DNA of 64,000 bases from Chitinophaga nivalis (GTDB taxonomy: Bacteria; Bacteroidota; Bacteroidia; Chitinophagales; Chitinophagaceae): contig NZ_JAPDNR010000001.1 of NCBI RefSeq assembly GCF_025989125.1, forward strand, positions 7,676,087 through 7,740,086. Direction: 5' to 3'. The first letter of the stretch is position 1; each line of letters begins with the position of its first letter. Under the pieces are notes generated by a model. It was not told where the DNA came from. It searched no databases and was given only the letters and a program-made list of their open reading frames with translations. The position numbers and the translations under genes are program-made. Of the stretch, positions 26,257 to 35,292 are shown piece after piece.

Positions 26257-27420
26257 TTACCGGGTAGCTGTAACAGTTAATTTCCTTCCTTCCAGTTTAT
26301 ACGTTACGCCGCTGGCCGCAAGCATATGCAGCATTTCAGACAACGGCAGATTTTTGTTGATACGGCCGCCAAAGCGTTGCCGGCTGTCACCGGTTTTATT
26401 ATCTATTTCAATATCGTACCAGCGGGCCAGTTGCCGGGTAATAGCACTGATGCCCGCATTATCAAATTCAAAGAAACCGGTTTGCCAGGCAGTGACGGCA
26501 GCGACATCTGTTTCCTGTACCGTAAAAGTACCTGTCTGATGATCCATGGCTGCCTGCTGACCCGGTTGCAGGTATTTTTCGGCCGCACCTTTTTTCACCT
26601 TCACCGCTCCCTGTACCAACGTGGTAGTCGTTTCTTTCTCATCGGTATACGCCATAATATTAAAATGGGTACCCAATACCTGTACTTCCATCTCCTGTCC
26701 TACGATACGCACGATAAACGGTTGCTGTGCCTGTGGTTTGATGTCAAAGTAACCTTCTCCCTGCAGTTCCACGATCCGTTGTTTCCCCGTAAAGGCGGTA
26801 GGATAACGTAAGCTGGAAGCGGCATTCAACCACACCTGGCTGCCATCCGGCAGTACTACGGTAAACTGTCCGCCTCTGGGTACCGTCAGCAGATTATAGC
26901 CAATGGCAGCTGTTTTGCCCGCAGCTGCATATTGCAGCTGTCCCATCTTTTGCTGCACCGTGGTGTTACCTTGTTGTATCACCTGATGGCCGGCGCTGTC
27001 CAGCGTTACCTGCACACCATCTGCCAGGGTAAGTACCGCCTTGTTGCTGCCGGGCGCAATGTCGTGCAGGGCCATATTACCGGTAGCCAGCGGAGATGCC
27101 GGTTTACGGCCTATAAAAAAATAAGTACCTGCTGTCACTAGCAACGCAACGCTGGCCGCAGCTGCTATCCATTTCCAGCGATACCATACGCCCAGCTGTT
27201 TTGTGTCCGTTTGTCCGATAGCCTGCAACAACCGCATTTCCATCCGATCACTCAGCGCGGCCGGCACCTCCGGGCGCTGTGCCAGGATACGCTCAAAATC
27301 CGCCTGCATCACGGTCAGCAACGAACGATACGCGGCCTTCCCCTGCAGCTGTTCATACAACAGGCGTATCTCTGCTTCACTACAATCTCCGTCCAGGTAC
27401 TTTTGCAAAAGTTCTTCCAT
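26257..27420 (-). CDS. FecR-type anti-sigma factor
   Basis: 387 residues: cytoplasmic N-terminus that would bind a sigma factor (about 1-80, MEELLQKYLDGDCSEAEIRL), one transmembrane helix (about 85-105, IAAAASVALLVTAGTYFFI), FecR domain (about 180-275, LTVPRGGQFTVVLPDGSQVWLN and GEGYFDI) and a DUF4974-like C-terminal domain from about 315 that contacts STN. It lies 213 bases upstream of the STN-SusC gene. Unlike the second FecR in this window (51200-52180), no sigma gene is directly upstream; the nearest ECF sigma is divergent at 28727-29317. Confidence 0.93.
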   Translation of the reverse strand: MEELLQKYLDGDCSEAEIRLLYEQLQGKAAYRSLLTVMQADFERILAQRPEVPAALSDRMEMRLLQAIGQTDTKQLGVWYRWKWIAAAASVALLVTAGTYFFIGRKPASPLATGNMALHDIAPGSNKAVLTLADGVQVTLDSAGHQVIQQGNTTVQQKMGQLQYAAAGKTAAIGYNLLTVPRGGQFTVVLPDGSQVWLNAASSLRYPTAFTGKQRIVELQGEGYFDIKPQAQQPFIVRIVGQEMEVQVLGTHFNIMAYTDEKETTTTLVQGAVKVKKGAAEKYLQPGQQAAMDHQTGTFTVQETDVAAVTAWQTGFFEFDNAGISAITRQLARWYDIEIDNKTGDSRQRFGGRINKNLPLSEMLHMLAASGVTYKLEGRKLTVTATR

Positions 27421-27634
27421 CTGTTAATATCGGATTACGGGAGATCCTCCTGTCTGCTGCATCTTTCCGCTGCCCACATCTTCCCAAAATGTTTTCCTTT
27501 CATGGTTTACCACTACCGCACATGATATACTATCCGAAAATGATCCAATAGGGTACCCTCCGCAGAAAAAAAATTTTCCGGGCCATTATCAACAGCGCAA
27601 ACAAACCAGGAGGCATGCGCCGGAACCGGCAACA

Positions 27635-27667
27635 TTTGTTAATCCTGCTGCGTAATTCGTAATTTTG
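27635..27667 (+). promoter_or_regulatory. Consensus Bacteroidota promoter of the YheT-like gene
   Basis: TTTG (27635-27638), a 21-base spacer and TAATTTTG (27660-27667) match the TTTG-N19-21-TAnnTTTG consensus fully. The start codon is at 27674, six bases after the -7 box, so the transcript should be leaderless or nearly so. Confidence 0.65.
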
Positions 27668-27673
27668 CCCCAT

Positions 27674-28636
27674 ATGCCGGTTTTACATCATTCTGATTAT
27701 CAAGCGCCCTTTTTATTGCAGAATCGCCACATGCTGACGATCTACCCTTCCCTGTTCCGGAGTATCCGGCCGGCCAGCTATAGACGTCAACGTATTACTA
27801 CCCCGGACAACGACTTCCTGGACCTGGATTTCAGCGAAAAAGACAGTGACCGGGCCGTAGTCATCCTGCACGGACTGGAGGGAAATTCCGGCCGCAAATA
27901 TGTACTGGGGATGGTCCATATTTTTAATGATGCCGGATTCGACACGGTATCATTAAATTTCCGGGGCTGCAGCGGAGAACCCAACCACCAACTCCGCTTT
28001 TATCACAGCGGAGAAACCGGCGACCTGCATACCGTCATACAATACCTGCTTTCACTGAATAAATACAAAACCATTCACCTGGTAGGTTTTTCGCTGGGAG
28101 GCAATGTAACGCTGAAATATGTAGGCGAAAAAGGCAATACCTTGTCGAACGTTATCCGGTCGGCAGTAGCCATCTCTGTACCGGTAGATCTGAAAGACAG
28201 TTCCGGTGAGCTGGAGAAAAGACATAATACGATTTACATGCAGCGTTTTATCCGGGACCTGGGTAATAAACTCCTGCAGAAACAAACCCGGTTTCCGGGT
28301 ACCATCGATCTCGCAGATTATGATAAAATAAAAAGTTTCCGGCAGTTCGATGATCGTTATACCGCGCCTATACATGGTTTCAAGGATGCCCTGACCTACT
28401 GGGAACACTGCAGCTCCAAAAAATACCTGGCAGATATCCGTATCCCTACCCTCCTGATCAATGCCAAAGACGATCCGTTTCTGGGAAGCGGTTGTTTTCC
28501 TTATGACATCGCCGGCAACAGTCCTTATTTCCACCTGGAAACGCCTTACAGCGGAGGACACGTAGGCTTTGTAAAATTCGGAGAAGATTTTTACTGGTCG
28601 GAGAAAAGGGCACTGGCTTTTACGCTGTCGGTATAA
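27674..28636 (+). CDS. YheT-family alpha/beta hydrolase
   Basis: 320 residues. The frame opens at a TTG, but the first ATG at 27674 gives the family N-terminus (PFLLQNRHMLTIYPSLFR matches the conserved N-GH-LQTI-P start). The nucleophile elbow is GFSLGGN, the acid is in INAKDDPF and the His in GGHVGFV. VILHGLEGNS and LNFRGCSGEPN are further YheT hallmarks. There is no signal peptide, so it is a cytoplasmic esterase/lipase-like enzyme; the physiological substrate is unknown. It separates the divergent FecR and ECF sigma genes of the GH30 locus. Confidence 0.9.
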   Translation: MPVLHHSDYQAPFLLQNRHMLTIYPSLFRSIRPASYRRQRITTPDNDFLDLDFSEKDSDRAVVILHGLEGNSGRKYVLGMVHIFNDAGFDTVSLNFRGCSGEPNHQLRFYHSGETGDLHTVIQYLLSLNKYKTIHLVGFSLGGNVTLKYVGEKGNTLSNVIRSAVAISVPVDLKDSSGELEKRHNTIYMQRFIRDLGNKLLQKQTRFPGTIDLADYDKIKSFRQFDDRYTAPIHGFKDALTYWEHCSSKKYLADIRIPTLLINAKDDPFLGSGCFPYDIAGNSPYFHLETPYSGGHVGFVKFGEDFYWSEKRALAFTLSV

Positions 28637-28726
28637 AGGCAAAGCTTCCATGCTTTGACCGGGTAATTTGTATATTTACTGCTTTATTTAACGACTCCCC
28701 GGCGGGAAGTATTTTAAACTTTTTAC

Positions 28727-29317
28727 ATGGAGCGTATGCCATCTGAAGAGGAACTGTTGCTACGGATGATTGCGGGAGATGAAACAGCCTTTTCCGGCAT
28801 CTACCGGCATTACCATTCTTCCCTCTATACTTACCTGCTGCGTTTCTGTAAAGTACCGTCCCTGGCGGAAGACCTGGTGCATGATGTATTCCTTAAAATC
28901 TGGGAAATCCGGGAACGTATCAATCCAAAGCTTTCTTTCAGTGGTTATCTGTATCGCATTGCCCGCAACCATGTGTTCAAGACGATTGCCCGGCTGGCAA
29001 CAGATGAACACATGCGTGAACAACTGTTGTTACAGCTGCAGGCCACCAGTGCTGCACATACCGAACAGGTCATCAGCACCAAGGAATACGACCGGCTTTT
29101 CGCGGAAGCCCTCTCCCGGATGCCCGCCCAGCAGCTAAAGGTATTCCGCCTTTGCCGCCAGGAAGGGAAAAGCTATGAGGAAGCCGCCGCCATACTGGGC
29201 ATCTCCCACCATACCGTTAAAAAACATATGGTCAGCAGTATGCGTTTTATCCGCGATTATATTTACCGCCATGGCGATATTATGGTGGCGCTTTACCTGG
29301 TCACCGCTATCGGATAA
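28727..29317 (+). CDS. ECF-family RNA polymerase sigma factor
   Basis: 196 residues. Region 2 covers about 20-90 (YLLRFCKVPSLAEDLVHDVFLKIWE) and region 4 about 130-185 (LSRMPAQQLKVFRLCRQEGKSYEEAAAILGISHHTVKKHM). These are the features of the Bacteroidota SusC/FecR-linked ECF group. The C-terminal coding end overlaps the signal peptidase gene by 11 bases tail to tail. It probably serves the FecR at 26257-27420, which has no sigma gene of its own next to it, although the two are divergent and split by the hydrolase gene (inference). Confidence 0.92.
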   Translation: MERMPSEEELLLRMIAGDETAFSGIYRHYHSSLYTYLLRFCKVPSLAEDLVHDVFLKIWEIRERINPKLSFSGYLYRIARNHVFKTIARLATDEHMREQLLLQLQATSAAHTEQVISTKEYDRLFAEALSRMPAQQLKVFRLCRQEGKSYEEAAAILGISHHTVKKHMVSSMRFIRDYIYRHGDIMVALYLVTAIG

Positions 29318-30491
29318 CCGTAAACAACCGGCTCCATCTCAACCGGTTCTCCTGGTAACTCAGCCAGATAATCCAGGCTTTCCCTACAACATGATCTTCC
29401 GGCACAAAGCCCCAGAAACGGGAGTCCGTAGAGCCGTTCCTGTTATCTCCCATCATCCAGTAGTAATTCATTTTAAAAGTGTAGGTAGTGGTTTCCTGAT
29501 GATTGATAAAGATCTTACCGTTTTTTACCTGCAGCTGATTTTGTTCATACGTATCGATGATCCGCTGGTAAAGTGGTAAAACGAGGGTATCAATGTGAAT
29601 GGTCACCCCTTTTTGCGGAATATACAGCGGTCCCATTTGATCCTGATTCCAGGGATAGCGGTCCGTATCAAAAGGAAATACCCGTCCATCCCACCAATCC
29701 ATCAACCGGCGTTTGATACGCGCACCCAATCCCCGCAGCGTATCTACATTGGCCTGGGTAAGGTTATAGATAAATTCGGTGGAATCTCCCGTTGGCCGGG
29801 CATCGGAATGGATATCCAATGCCAGCATCTTTTTCTCATTCATGGGATGATGATTGGGCATGACCACCAGGTATTCCGCCATCGATGCCGGCGGGATAAA
29901 TCCTTTTTTCCCGTTTATATAAATCATCCCGTCTTTAATCTGCAGGGAATCACCCGGCACCGCCACACAACGTTTAATCCAGTTCTCCCGTTTATCCACC
30001 GGACGTACCACCGGCGGCAGCGGATATATCTTTTTCAGCGCAGAATCTCCTACTGACCTGATATTCGGGTAATAATCAACGTCGTTCCCCTGCTGGTCTT
30101 TCAGCACAGTATCGCCACAGGGATAGTTAAACACCACCACGTCATTCCGTTGCACGCCACTTAGTCCCGGCAAACGCATATACGGCCATTGTACCGCAGT
30201 GGAAAAGGCTTTGGTTTGTTTGGTAAAGGGCAAGGTGTGATGGGTAAAAGGCCAGGCCAGCGGTGTCATGGGAATGCGGGGACCATAGCTGATCTTACTA
30301 ACAAACAGATAATCGTGAACCAACAAGGTTCTTTCCATTGAAGAACTGGGGATAACATACGCCTCAAAAATAAAAGTGCGGATAAAAGTGGCTGCCACTA
30401 CTGCGAAAAGCGCCGCTTCTGTCCATTCCCGTATTCTTGATTTTTTCCGTACTGATTCCTCCTGCTTTTTCCTCCTGAATGCAAAATTCAT
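29307..30491 (-). CDS. lepB: Signal peptidase I
   Basis: 394 residues. A transmembrane segment (about 25-45) is followed at once by the catalytic serine S51 in IPSSSMERTL. The general base is K173 in NWIKRCVAVPGDSLQI. MMGDNRNGSTDSRFWGFVPEDHVVGKA near the C-terminus is the family box E. The protein is longer than the E. coli enzyme because of an insert between the Ser and Lys motifs and another before box E, which is normal in Bacteroidota. It cleaves signal peptides of exported proteins at the periplasmic face of the inner membrane. Monocistronic; tail-to-tail overlap with the sigma gene. Confidence 0.94.
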   Translation of the reverse strand: MNFAFRRKKQEESVRKKSRIREWTEAALFAVVAATFIRTFIFEAYVIPSSSMERTLLVHDYLFVSKISYGPRIPMTPLAWPFTHHTLPFTKQTKAFSTAVQWPYMRLPGLSGVQRNDVVVFNYPCGDTVLKDQQGNDVDYYPNIRSVGDSALKKIYPLPPVVRPVDKRENWIKRCVAVPGDSLQIKDGMIYINGKKGFIPPASMAEYLVVMPNHHPMNEKKMLALDIHSDARPTGDSTEFIYNLTQANVDTLRGLGARIKRRLMDWWDGRVFPFDTDRYPWNQDQMGPLYIPQKGVTIHIDTLVLPLYQRIIDTYEQNQLQVKNGKIFINHQETTTYTFKMNYYWMMGDNRNGSTDSRFWGFVPEDHVVGKAWIIWLSYQENRLRWSRLFTVIR

Positions 30492-30817
30492 TTAGATACG
30501 GTTTAGGGTAATTTAGTACGTAACAATTTAACTAAATAAAATTATATCTGTTTCAATTCCATCAAAGAAAAAGCACTGCTACATAATCGCACCAATTCGC
30601 TACAGCAAAGCATTCCAACGAATTAAACGCATAGTAAAAATAATATGCATGCCGGCTGCCGCCGGTTATTTCCGGGCAGATGATTACTGCGAATGATCAC
30701 GATAACGGCTTCCTGTTTTTGATAAATTTTGTGAGAAGATAAAATCGTTTATTAATTTACTCCGCAGAAATGCCATCCCGGCACATGCAATTATCCACGT
30801 TATAAACATCATCAGGT
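30492..30817. other. Divergent intergenic region, no gene seen
   Basis: 326 bases between the lepB start and the TIM-barrel gene start. It is AT-rich and must hold both promoters. AAATTTTG near 30730 is one base away from the TAnnTTTG box and could serve the plus-strand gene. No open frame, repeat or hairpin of note was found. Confidence 0.4.
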
Positions 30818-31795
30818 ATGCACACGTCCAGACGTTCCTTTATGCATCAAGCCGGCCTGCTGGCAGCAGGTATGCTGTTACCCGGCAGTTTGTCCGCCCG
30901 GCCCGCAGCAGGGGCTTTACCTAAAAAGACAGGCCTTCAGTTATACACCCTCCGCGACCAGCTGGCACAGGATGCAGCAGGCACCATTGCCAAAGTAGCG
31001 GCCATCGGCTATAATGAAGTGGAAACATTTTATGGCTACCAGGGCGCACAGGACAAAGGTACTTTCTGGGGCCTCAAACCTGCGGCGCTGCAATCGTTGC
31101 TGCAATCGCACCACCTCAGCACGCCCAGCGGCCATTACCAGCTCAATGAATATTTAACGCCCGGCAACGGGAATGCAGCTGCCCTGCAACCCCAGATAGA
31201 CCTGGCCGCTGCCCTGGGACAACAGTACTTCATCGTACCGGTACTGCCGCCCAATCTATGGGATCAGGCACTAACGCCGGATGACTATAAATTCATGGCA
31301 GACCAGTTGAACAAAGCCGGGGAAGCCTGCAAAAAAGCGGGAATCCAGATCGGCTATCATAACCACTACTGGGAATTTAAAAAACTGGCAGGTACCCAGA
31401 CTACCGGCTATGAGACCCTGCTGAAAGCTACAGACCCCGCACTCGTATCTTTTGAGCTGGATTTATTCTGGGCGGTAAAATCCGGATTCGATCCGGTAAA
31501 ATTGTTTGCGGCCGCTCCCGGCAGATTTGTAGCCTGGCACGTGAAAGACATGGATAAAAACAATACCGCCAGTCTGACCGCCGCCGGCACCGAAGGAAAA
31601 AAGTCGATGGAACTGCTGACCGGCGTCACCTTTGCAGAGGTAGGTACCGGCAGTATCGATTTCCGCAGCATATTTGCCAAAGCGAAACAGGCCGGCGTAA
31701 AACACTTGTTTATAGAACAGGACAAAATTACGATCGACCCGTACGAAAGCATTACCAAGAGCTACACCTATCTGAAAAATGTATTAATGAAATAA
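30818..31795 (+). CDS. TAT-exported sugar-phosphate isomerase/epimerase-like protein
   Basis: 325 residues with a twin-arginine signal (TSRRSFMHQAGLLAAGMLL), then a xylose-isomerase-like TIM barrel: GLQLYTLRDQL, IGYNEVETFYGY, IQIGYHNHYWEF, FELDLFWAVKSG, WHVKDMDK and LFIEQD. His, Glu and Asp residues at the barrel strand ends (HNHYWEF, ELDLFW, HVKD) are suited to divalent metal binding. Members of this family act on sugars or keto-sugars; the substrate here is not known. The TAT signal implies export in folded form, perhaps with cofactor bound. A hairpin follows the gene. Confidence 0.9.
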   Translation: MHTSRRSFMHQAGLLAAGMLLPGSLSARPAAGALPKKTGLQLYTLRDQLAQDAAGTIAKVAAIGYNEVETFYGYQGAQDKGTFWGLKPAALQSLLQSHHLSTPSGHYQLNEYLTPGNGNAAALQPQIDLAAALGQQYFIVPVLPPNLWDQALTPDDYKFMADQLNKAGEACKKAGIQIGYHNHYWEFKKLAGTQTTGYETLLKATDPALVSFELDLFWAVKSGFDPVKLFAAAPGRFVAWHVKDMDKNNTASLTAAGTEGKKSMELLTGVTFAEVGTGSIDFRSIFAKAKQAGVKHLFIEQDKITIDPYESITKSYTYLKNVLMK

Positions 31796-31806
31796 AATAT
31801 ACGGGC

Positions 31807-31835
31807 AGCAGGGCCCTTTAAAACAGGACCCTGCT
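31807..31835 (+). terminator. Hairpin after the TIM-barrel gene
   Basis: AGCAGGG (31807-31813) pairs with CCCTGCT (31829-31835), extended by an inner CC/GG pair; it starts 11 bases after the stop codon. Only a weak T-run follows (ATCATTT). Confidence 0.55.
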
Positions 31836-31879
31836 ATCATTTACCCCGCCCCGCCTGTTCATATTTCGCAGCAGCATCG

Positions 31880-31887
31880 TAGCTTTG
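31880..31887 (+). promoter_or_regulatory. -7 box of the TPR/SMI1 operon
   Basis: TAGCTTTG is an exact TAnnTTTG box, 25 bases before the start codon at 31913. A clear -33 TTTG was not found. Confidence 0.45.
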
Positions 31888-31912
31888 CCCACAAATTAAA
31901 GCGTAGTTACTT

Positions 31913-33139
31913 ATGTCGATGCATGAAGTAGAATCATTGGTGGAATTATCCGTTTATGCCCTGGACAACAGCCAGGAAGAACCGCTGGACCGCAGAAGTC
32001 TGTTTTATAACCTGTATCTTTTGCAAAATCAGTTCGATACCGGATTTACCCATTTCCGGGTCATGGATATCCTGATCAAGTATCATTTCGTATATCCGTT
32101 ACCGATAACCGCACATCCGGCTTACACACAATATTCCGCCCATTTTGATGCATTGGCTGCCAGCAAAAAATTCAGCTTCATCTATGTCAATCCCATCCAG
32201 GAATGGGACGCAGAAAGCAACCCTGTAGCCGGTTACGCCAACTTTGACCATACTACCCAGCAATATATACTTTATGCAGATGCAGGTTCCACGCTGTGGG
32301 CCGGCCTCGTGGAAAATGGTACGCTGCAAGGCGAAGACGCCGTGGCGCCGGAACACATCAACGTGTTCAACATGGCCCATGAAATAGCGGAAATTGCCGG
32401 CCAGCAAAAAGATAAAGGCCTGCTGGGACTTTGGTATCAGCTCCTTCCCTACATCGTGATGAATACAGAACAGGCAGGTGAACCCGTTCATTACAAACCA
32501 TTGGAAGCGATCCTCGACCTGGTAACCGCCAACGATGCCATTGAAGAAGCCGTGCTGCCGCCTTCCGATGAGCTGCCCGAAGGAGGTGAACTGGGTAAAT
32601 TCTGTACCTGGTGGTATGCACCCGCTGCAGATAAAATGAAAACAGCAGCAGAAATGAGCGCAGAAGAAGAGAAGCTGGACCTGGAAGCAGTTCCTTTCAG
32701 TGAAAAGGTAGAAAAAAGCGCCGCCTGGTATGAACAGCAAGTGGCCAACCTCTTACAGGAAATCAACCACGCCATCACCTACCTGGAAGAAAACGGCCCT
32801 AATGAGGATATACAAAAAAGCGTGGAAGGACGCCTGCAACTGGGCATCGAATACGCCGACAAAGGACTGGAACTGGCGCCCAATGAACCGGCCCTGCTGG
32901 TCAACAAAGGTTCATTGTTAATGCTGCTGGAAAAATATCCGGAAGCACTCGTTTGTTACGATGCTGCCCTGGCCATTGCACCCACCAATGCCTATGTACA
33001 TCTCAACCGTGCCATCCTGTACTATCACATGAACCAGATACCGGCAGCTATTGCTTCTTTTGAGCAGCTGCTGACGCTGGAACCGGATAATGAATTTGCA
33101 CAACAATGGCTGGCACACCTGAAAAATGGCGGACAATAA
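31913..33139 (+). CDS. TPR-repeat cytoplasmic protein
   Basis: 408 residues without signal peptide. The first two thirds match no family I recognise. The C-terminal part (about 300-405) holds three TPR-like units (ALLVNKGSLLMLLEKYPEALVCYDAALAIAP, AYVHLNRAILYYHMNQIPAAIASFEQLLTLEP). The middle segment includes NVFNMAHEIAEIAG, which resembles an HE-containing helix but is not a convincing HExxH metalloprotease motif. The next gene overlaps by 14 bases in another frame, so the two are translated together. It probably works as a protein-interaction module with that SMI1/KNR4 protein. Confidence 0.8.
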   Translation: MSMHEVESLVELSVYALDNSQEEPLDRRSLFYNLYLLQNQFDTGFTHFRVMDILIKYHFVYPLPITAHPAYTQYSAHFDALAASKKFSFIYVNPIQEWDAESNPVAGYANFDHTTQQYILYADAGSTLWAGLVENGTLQGEDAVAPEHINVFNMAHEIAEIAGQQKDKGLLGLWYQLLPYIVMNTEQAGEPVHYKPLEAILDLVTANDAIEEAVLPPSDELPEGGELGKFCTWWYAPAADKMKTAAEMSAEEEKLDLEAVPFSEKVEKSAAWYEQQVANLLQEINHAITYLEENGPNEDIQKSVEGRLQLGIEYADKGLELAPNEPALLVNKGSLLMLLEKYPEALVCYDAALAIAPTNAYVHLNRAILYYHMNQIPAAIASFEQLLTLEPDNEFAQQWLAHLKNGGQ

Positions 33140-33701
33140 TCCATTACAAATAATAGAACAGGCACTTGGCATCACTTTGCCAGGTGCCTATGTTACCTTC
33201 CTCCGGCAACAACAGCTGATGGAAGAAGGCCGGCTCATGACAGACCTGGTATATCTCTATGGCCTGGCCGAACTGGCCGGACAAAACACGTTGTACGAAG
33301 TACAACACTACCTCCCCGGCTACCTCACCATCGGCGATGACAGCGGCGGACAGGCTATCTGCCTGCACTGTGCCGCCACAGATTCCACAGTATACATTAC
33401 CGGGCATGGCGCCCTCGATACCGGCTCACTGCAGGTACTCAGCGATAACTTTTCCGACTGGGTGGCACAAGGATACTCCCTCGATGTCATCCGTGAATCA
33501 CCGGACATCCTTGCTTTCCGGCAATCAGACACCTGGCAGCTGAGAGCAGCCTGGCAGGCATTACACCTGGCGTTGAAGAAACTCGAAGCGGAGAAAAGTA
33601 AAGGGATGGACCTCAAAACCTACCTGCTGCAAAAGCGGCAACTGCAACAAGAGATAGTAACATTTGAGACACTACATGCCGGCAAAAAATATATGCCTTA
33701 A
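33126..33701 (+). CDS. SMI1/KNR4 family protein
   Basis: 191 residues. The N-terminus (IEQALGITLPGAYVTFLRQQQ) has the LP-x-x-Y-x-x-F core of the SMI1/KNR4 (SUKH) fold, followed by DLVYLYGLAEL and YLTIGDDSGGQAIC. SUKH proteins often serve as immunity proteins against contact-dependent toxins, but housekeeping-type members exist as well. No toxin gene lies next to it: the upstream partner is the TPR protein, with which it overlaps by 14 bases. Fold assignment is reasonable; an immunity role is only a possibility. Confidence 0.78.
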   Translation: MADNNPLQIIEQALGITLPGAYVTFLRQQQLMEEGRLMTDLVYLYGLAELAGQNTLYEVQHYLPGYLTIGDDSGGQAICLHCAATDSTVYITGHGALDTGSLQVLSDNFSDWVAQGYSLDVIRESPDILAFRQSDTWQLRAAWQALHLALKKLEAEKSKGMDLKTYLLQKRQLQQEIVTFETLHAGKKYMP

Positions 33702-33754
33702 AAGCGCAGAAAGATAGCCTGCTGCATCATTTCAATAAACAGCGATCTGAATAA

Positions 33755-35116
33755 CTACTGTGCCACCCGCTCCATTTCCTTTTCATAGGCTGCCTGCAGC
33801 TCTTTTACTTTTTCCGGATACTGCACGGCTACATTATCTGATTCACCGGGATCGGTGCTGAGATTATACAATTCATGATTATTAACCAGTTTCCAGTTAC
33901 CCCGGCGTACGGCAGTTTGTTGGCCGTATTGCCAATACAGGTCCCGTTCTTCCACCGGTTGCTGGAACAATATATTCCGGATATCTTTTCCATCGGTAGG
34001 TAGTACCGGCGTAAACCGCGTCAGCGCGCCGATAGTAGGTAATACATCCAGGTTTGATACTGGTGTGTGAATCACCTGTCCTTTCTTAATTCTTTGCGGC
34101 CACATAACGAGTGCGGGTACACGAATACCGCCTTCCAGCAAAGCCCCCTTTTCGCCACGCAGGCGGCCATTACTGGCATGACCATGATGGGAAACCGCAT
34201 AGCCGCCATTATCAGACATAAACCAGATGATGGTATTTTGCAATAGCTTTTCTTTTGCCAGCTTCTGCAACAGTAAGCCTACATTATCATCCAGGTTGGA
34301 TACCATGGCAGCATACGCCCGCCGGTAGGCATCTTTAATAAAACTGAATTGCTGCAGATATTGGGCAGGCACCTGTAAAGTATTCAGCATTTCCTGCTCT
34401 CCGTAGGTGTTTTTTCCGAGCGACAACGTATATCCGGTAATACTATCCGGCGCTGTTTTCCCGTAGTGCGGCGCATTGTAGCCTATCATCAGGAAAAAGG
34501 GCTGCTGCGGATGCCGGTTCTTTTGTTTGCCAATATAAGACAAGGCATATTGCGTGATCAGGTCTGTGGCATATCCTTTTTCTTTCACCGGCTGGTTATT
34601 TACATACCAGTCCTGTTCCAGCCCGCCGTAGCTGTGGGTAAAGTAATCGATGCAGCCGCCACGAAAACCTGTGAATACGTCGAAACCGTGTGCTGTAGGC
34701 ATTTTAGCGCCCCCTTTTTCTCCCAGGTGCCACTTCCCGATCAGGGCAGTCTGATAGTGTTTGGCCCGCAGATAGTTGGCCAGCGTGATTTCTGTCGTAT
34801 CCAGATAGCTTTCATCATTCGGCATCAACGCGGTGTTGAGATGATGTTTGCTGCGTTGCGGATAGCCCCCTGTCAACAGACTGTAACGGGATGGTGAACA
34901 AACAGGGGCCGCAGCATAAAAGTCCGTGAACCGGATCCCTGATTTACCAATACGATCGATGTTGGGGGTAGGTATCTCGCTACCGTAACTACTTAGATCT
35001 CCATAGCCCAGGTCATCTGCATAAATAATAATAATGTTGGGCCGGGTAGTGTCGTTGCCTGCGAAAAGGGCATGGGTATGCACCAACATTAAAAGTGTGA
35101 ACAACAGTCTCTTCAT
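33755..35116 (-). CDS. Secreted sulfatase (formylglycine type)
   Basis: 453 residues from the ATG giving MKRLLFTLLMLVHTHALFAG; an ATG nine codons earlier would spoil the signal peptide. Metal-binding aspartates sit in IIYADDLGYGD, and C73 in VCSPSRYSLLTG (C-x-P-x-R) is the residue converted to formylglycine. GKWHLG, FFLMIGYNAPH and SDNGG are further family motifs. It cleaves sulfate esters in the periplasm or at the surface; substrate class cannot be told. It is divergent from the leader-peptide/dioxygenase unit, with operator copy 3 in the shared gap, fitting a sulfate-scavenging role (inference). Confidence 0.92.
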   Translation of the reverse strand: MKRLLFTLLMLVHTHALFAGNDTTRPNIIIIYADDLGYGDLSSYGSEIPTPNIDRIGKSGIRFTDFYAAAPVCSPSRYSLLTGGYPQRSKHHLNTALMPNDESYLDTTEITLANYLRAKHYQTALIGKWHLGEKGGAKMPTAHGFDVFTGFRGGCIDYFTHSYGGLEQDWYVNNQPVKEKGYATDLITQYALSYIGKQKNRHPQQPFFLMIGYNAPHYGKTAPDSITGYTLSLGKNTYGEQEMLNTLQVPAQYLQQFSFIKDAYRRAYAAMVSNLDDNVGLLLQKLAKEKLLQNTIIWFMSDNGGYAVSHHGHASNGRLRGEKGALLEGGIRVPALVMWPQRIKKGQVIHTPVSNLDVLPTIGALTRFTPVLPTDGKDIRNILFQQPVEERDLYWQYGQQTAVRRGNWKLVNNHELYNLSTDPGESDNVAVQYPEKVKELQAAYEKEMERVAQ

Positions 35117-35292
35117 GGAATAATCCACTTTACAAAAAATCAATTAACAGTTATAGTAACAGGAAGATAGTAAATGATTGGCAGGAATAGCAAAATTCTT
35201 CGCAGATAGTCTAAAAAAGCAGGATTTTACCCCAGATGCCTGCTGTGTCATCTCCCGAAAAATTATTTTTTTGTAAATAAAAGGAGAGATAT

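Noticed and set aside
32367..32420. MAHEIAEIAG in the TPR protein as a zinc-protease motif
   Set aside because: It lacks the second His of HExxH and no third ligand motif was found.
33126..33701. Immunity protein of a toxin system
   Set aside because: No toxin gene is adjacent; only the SMI1/KNR4 fold is supported.
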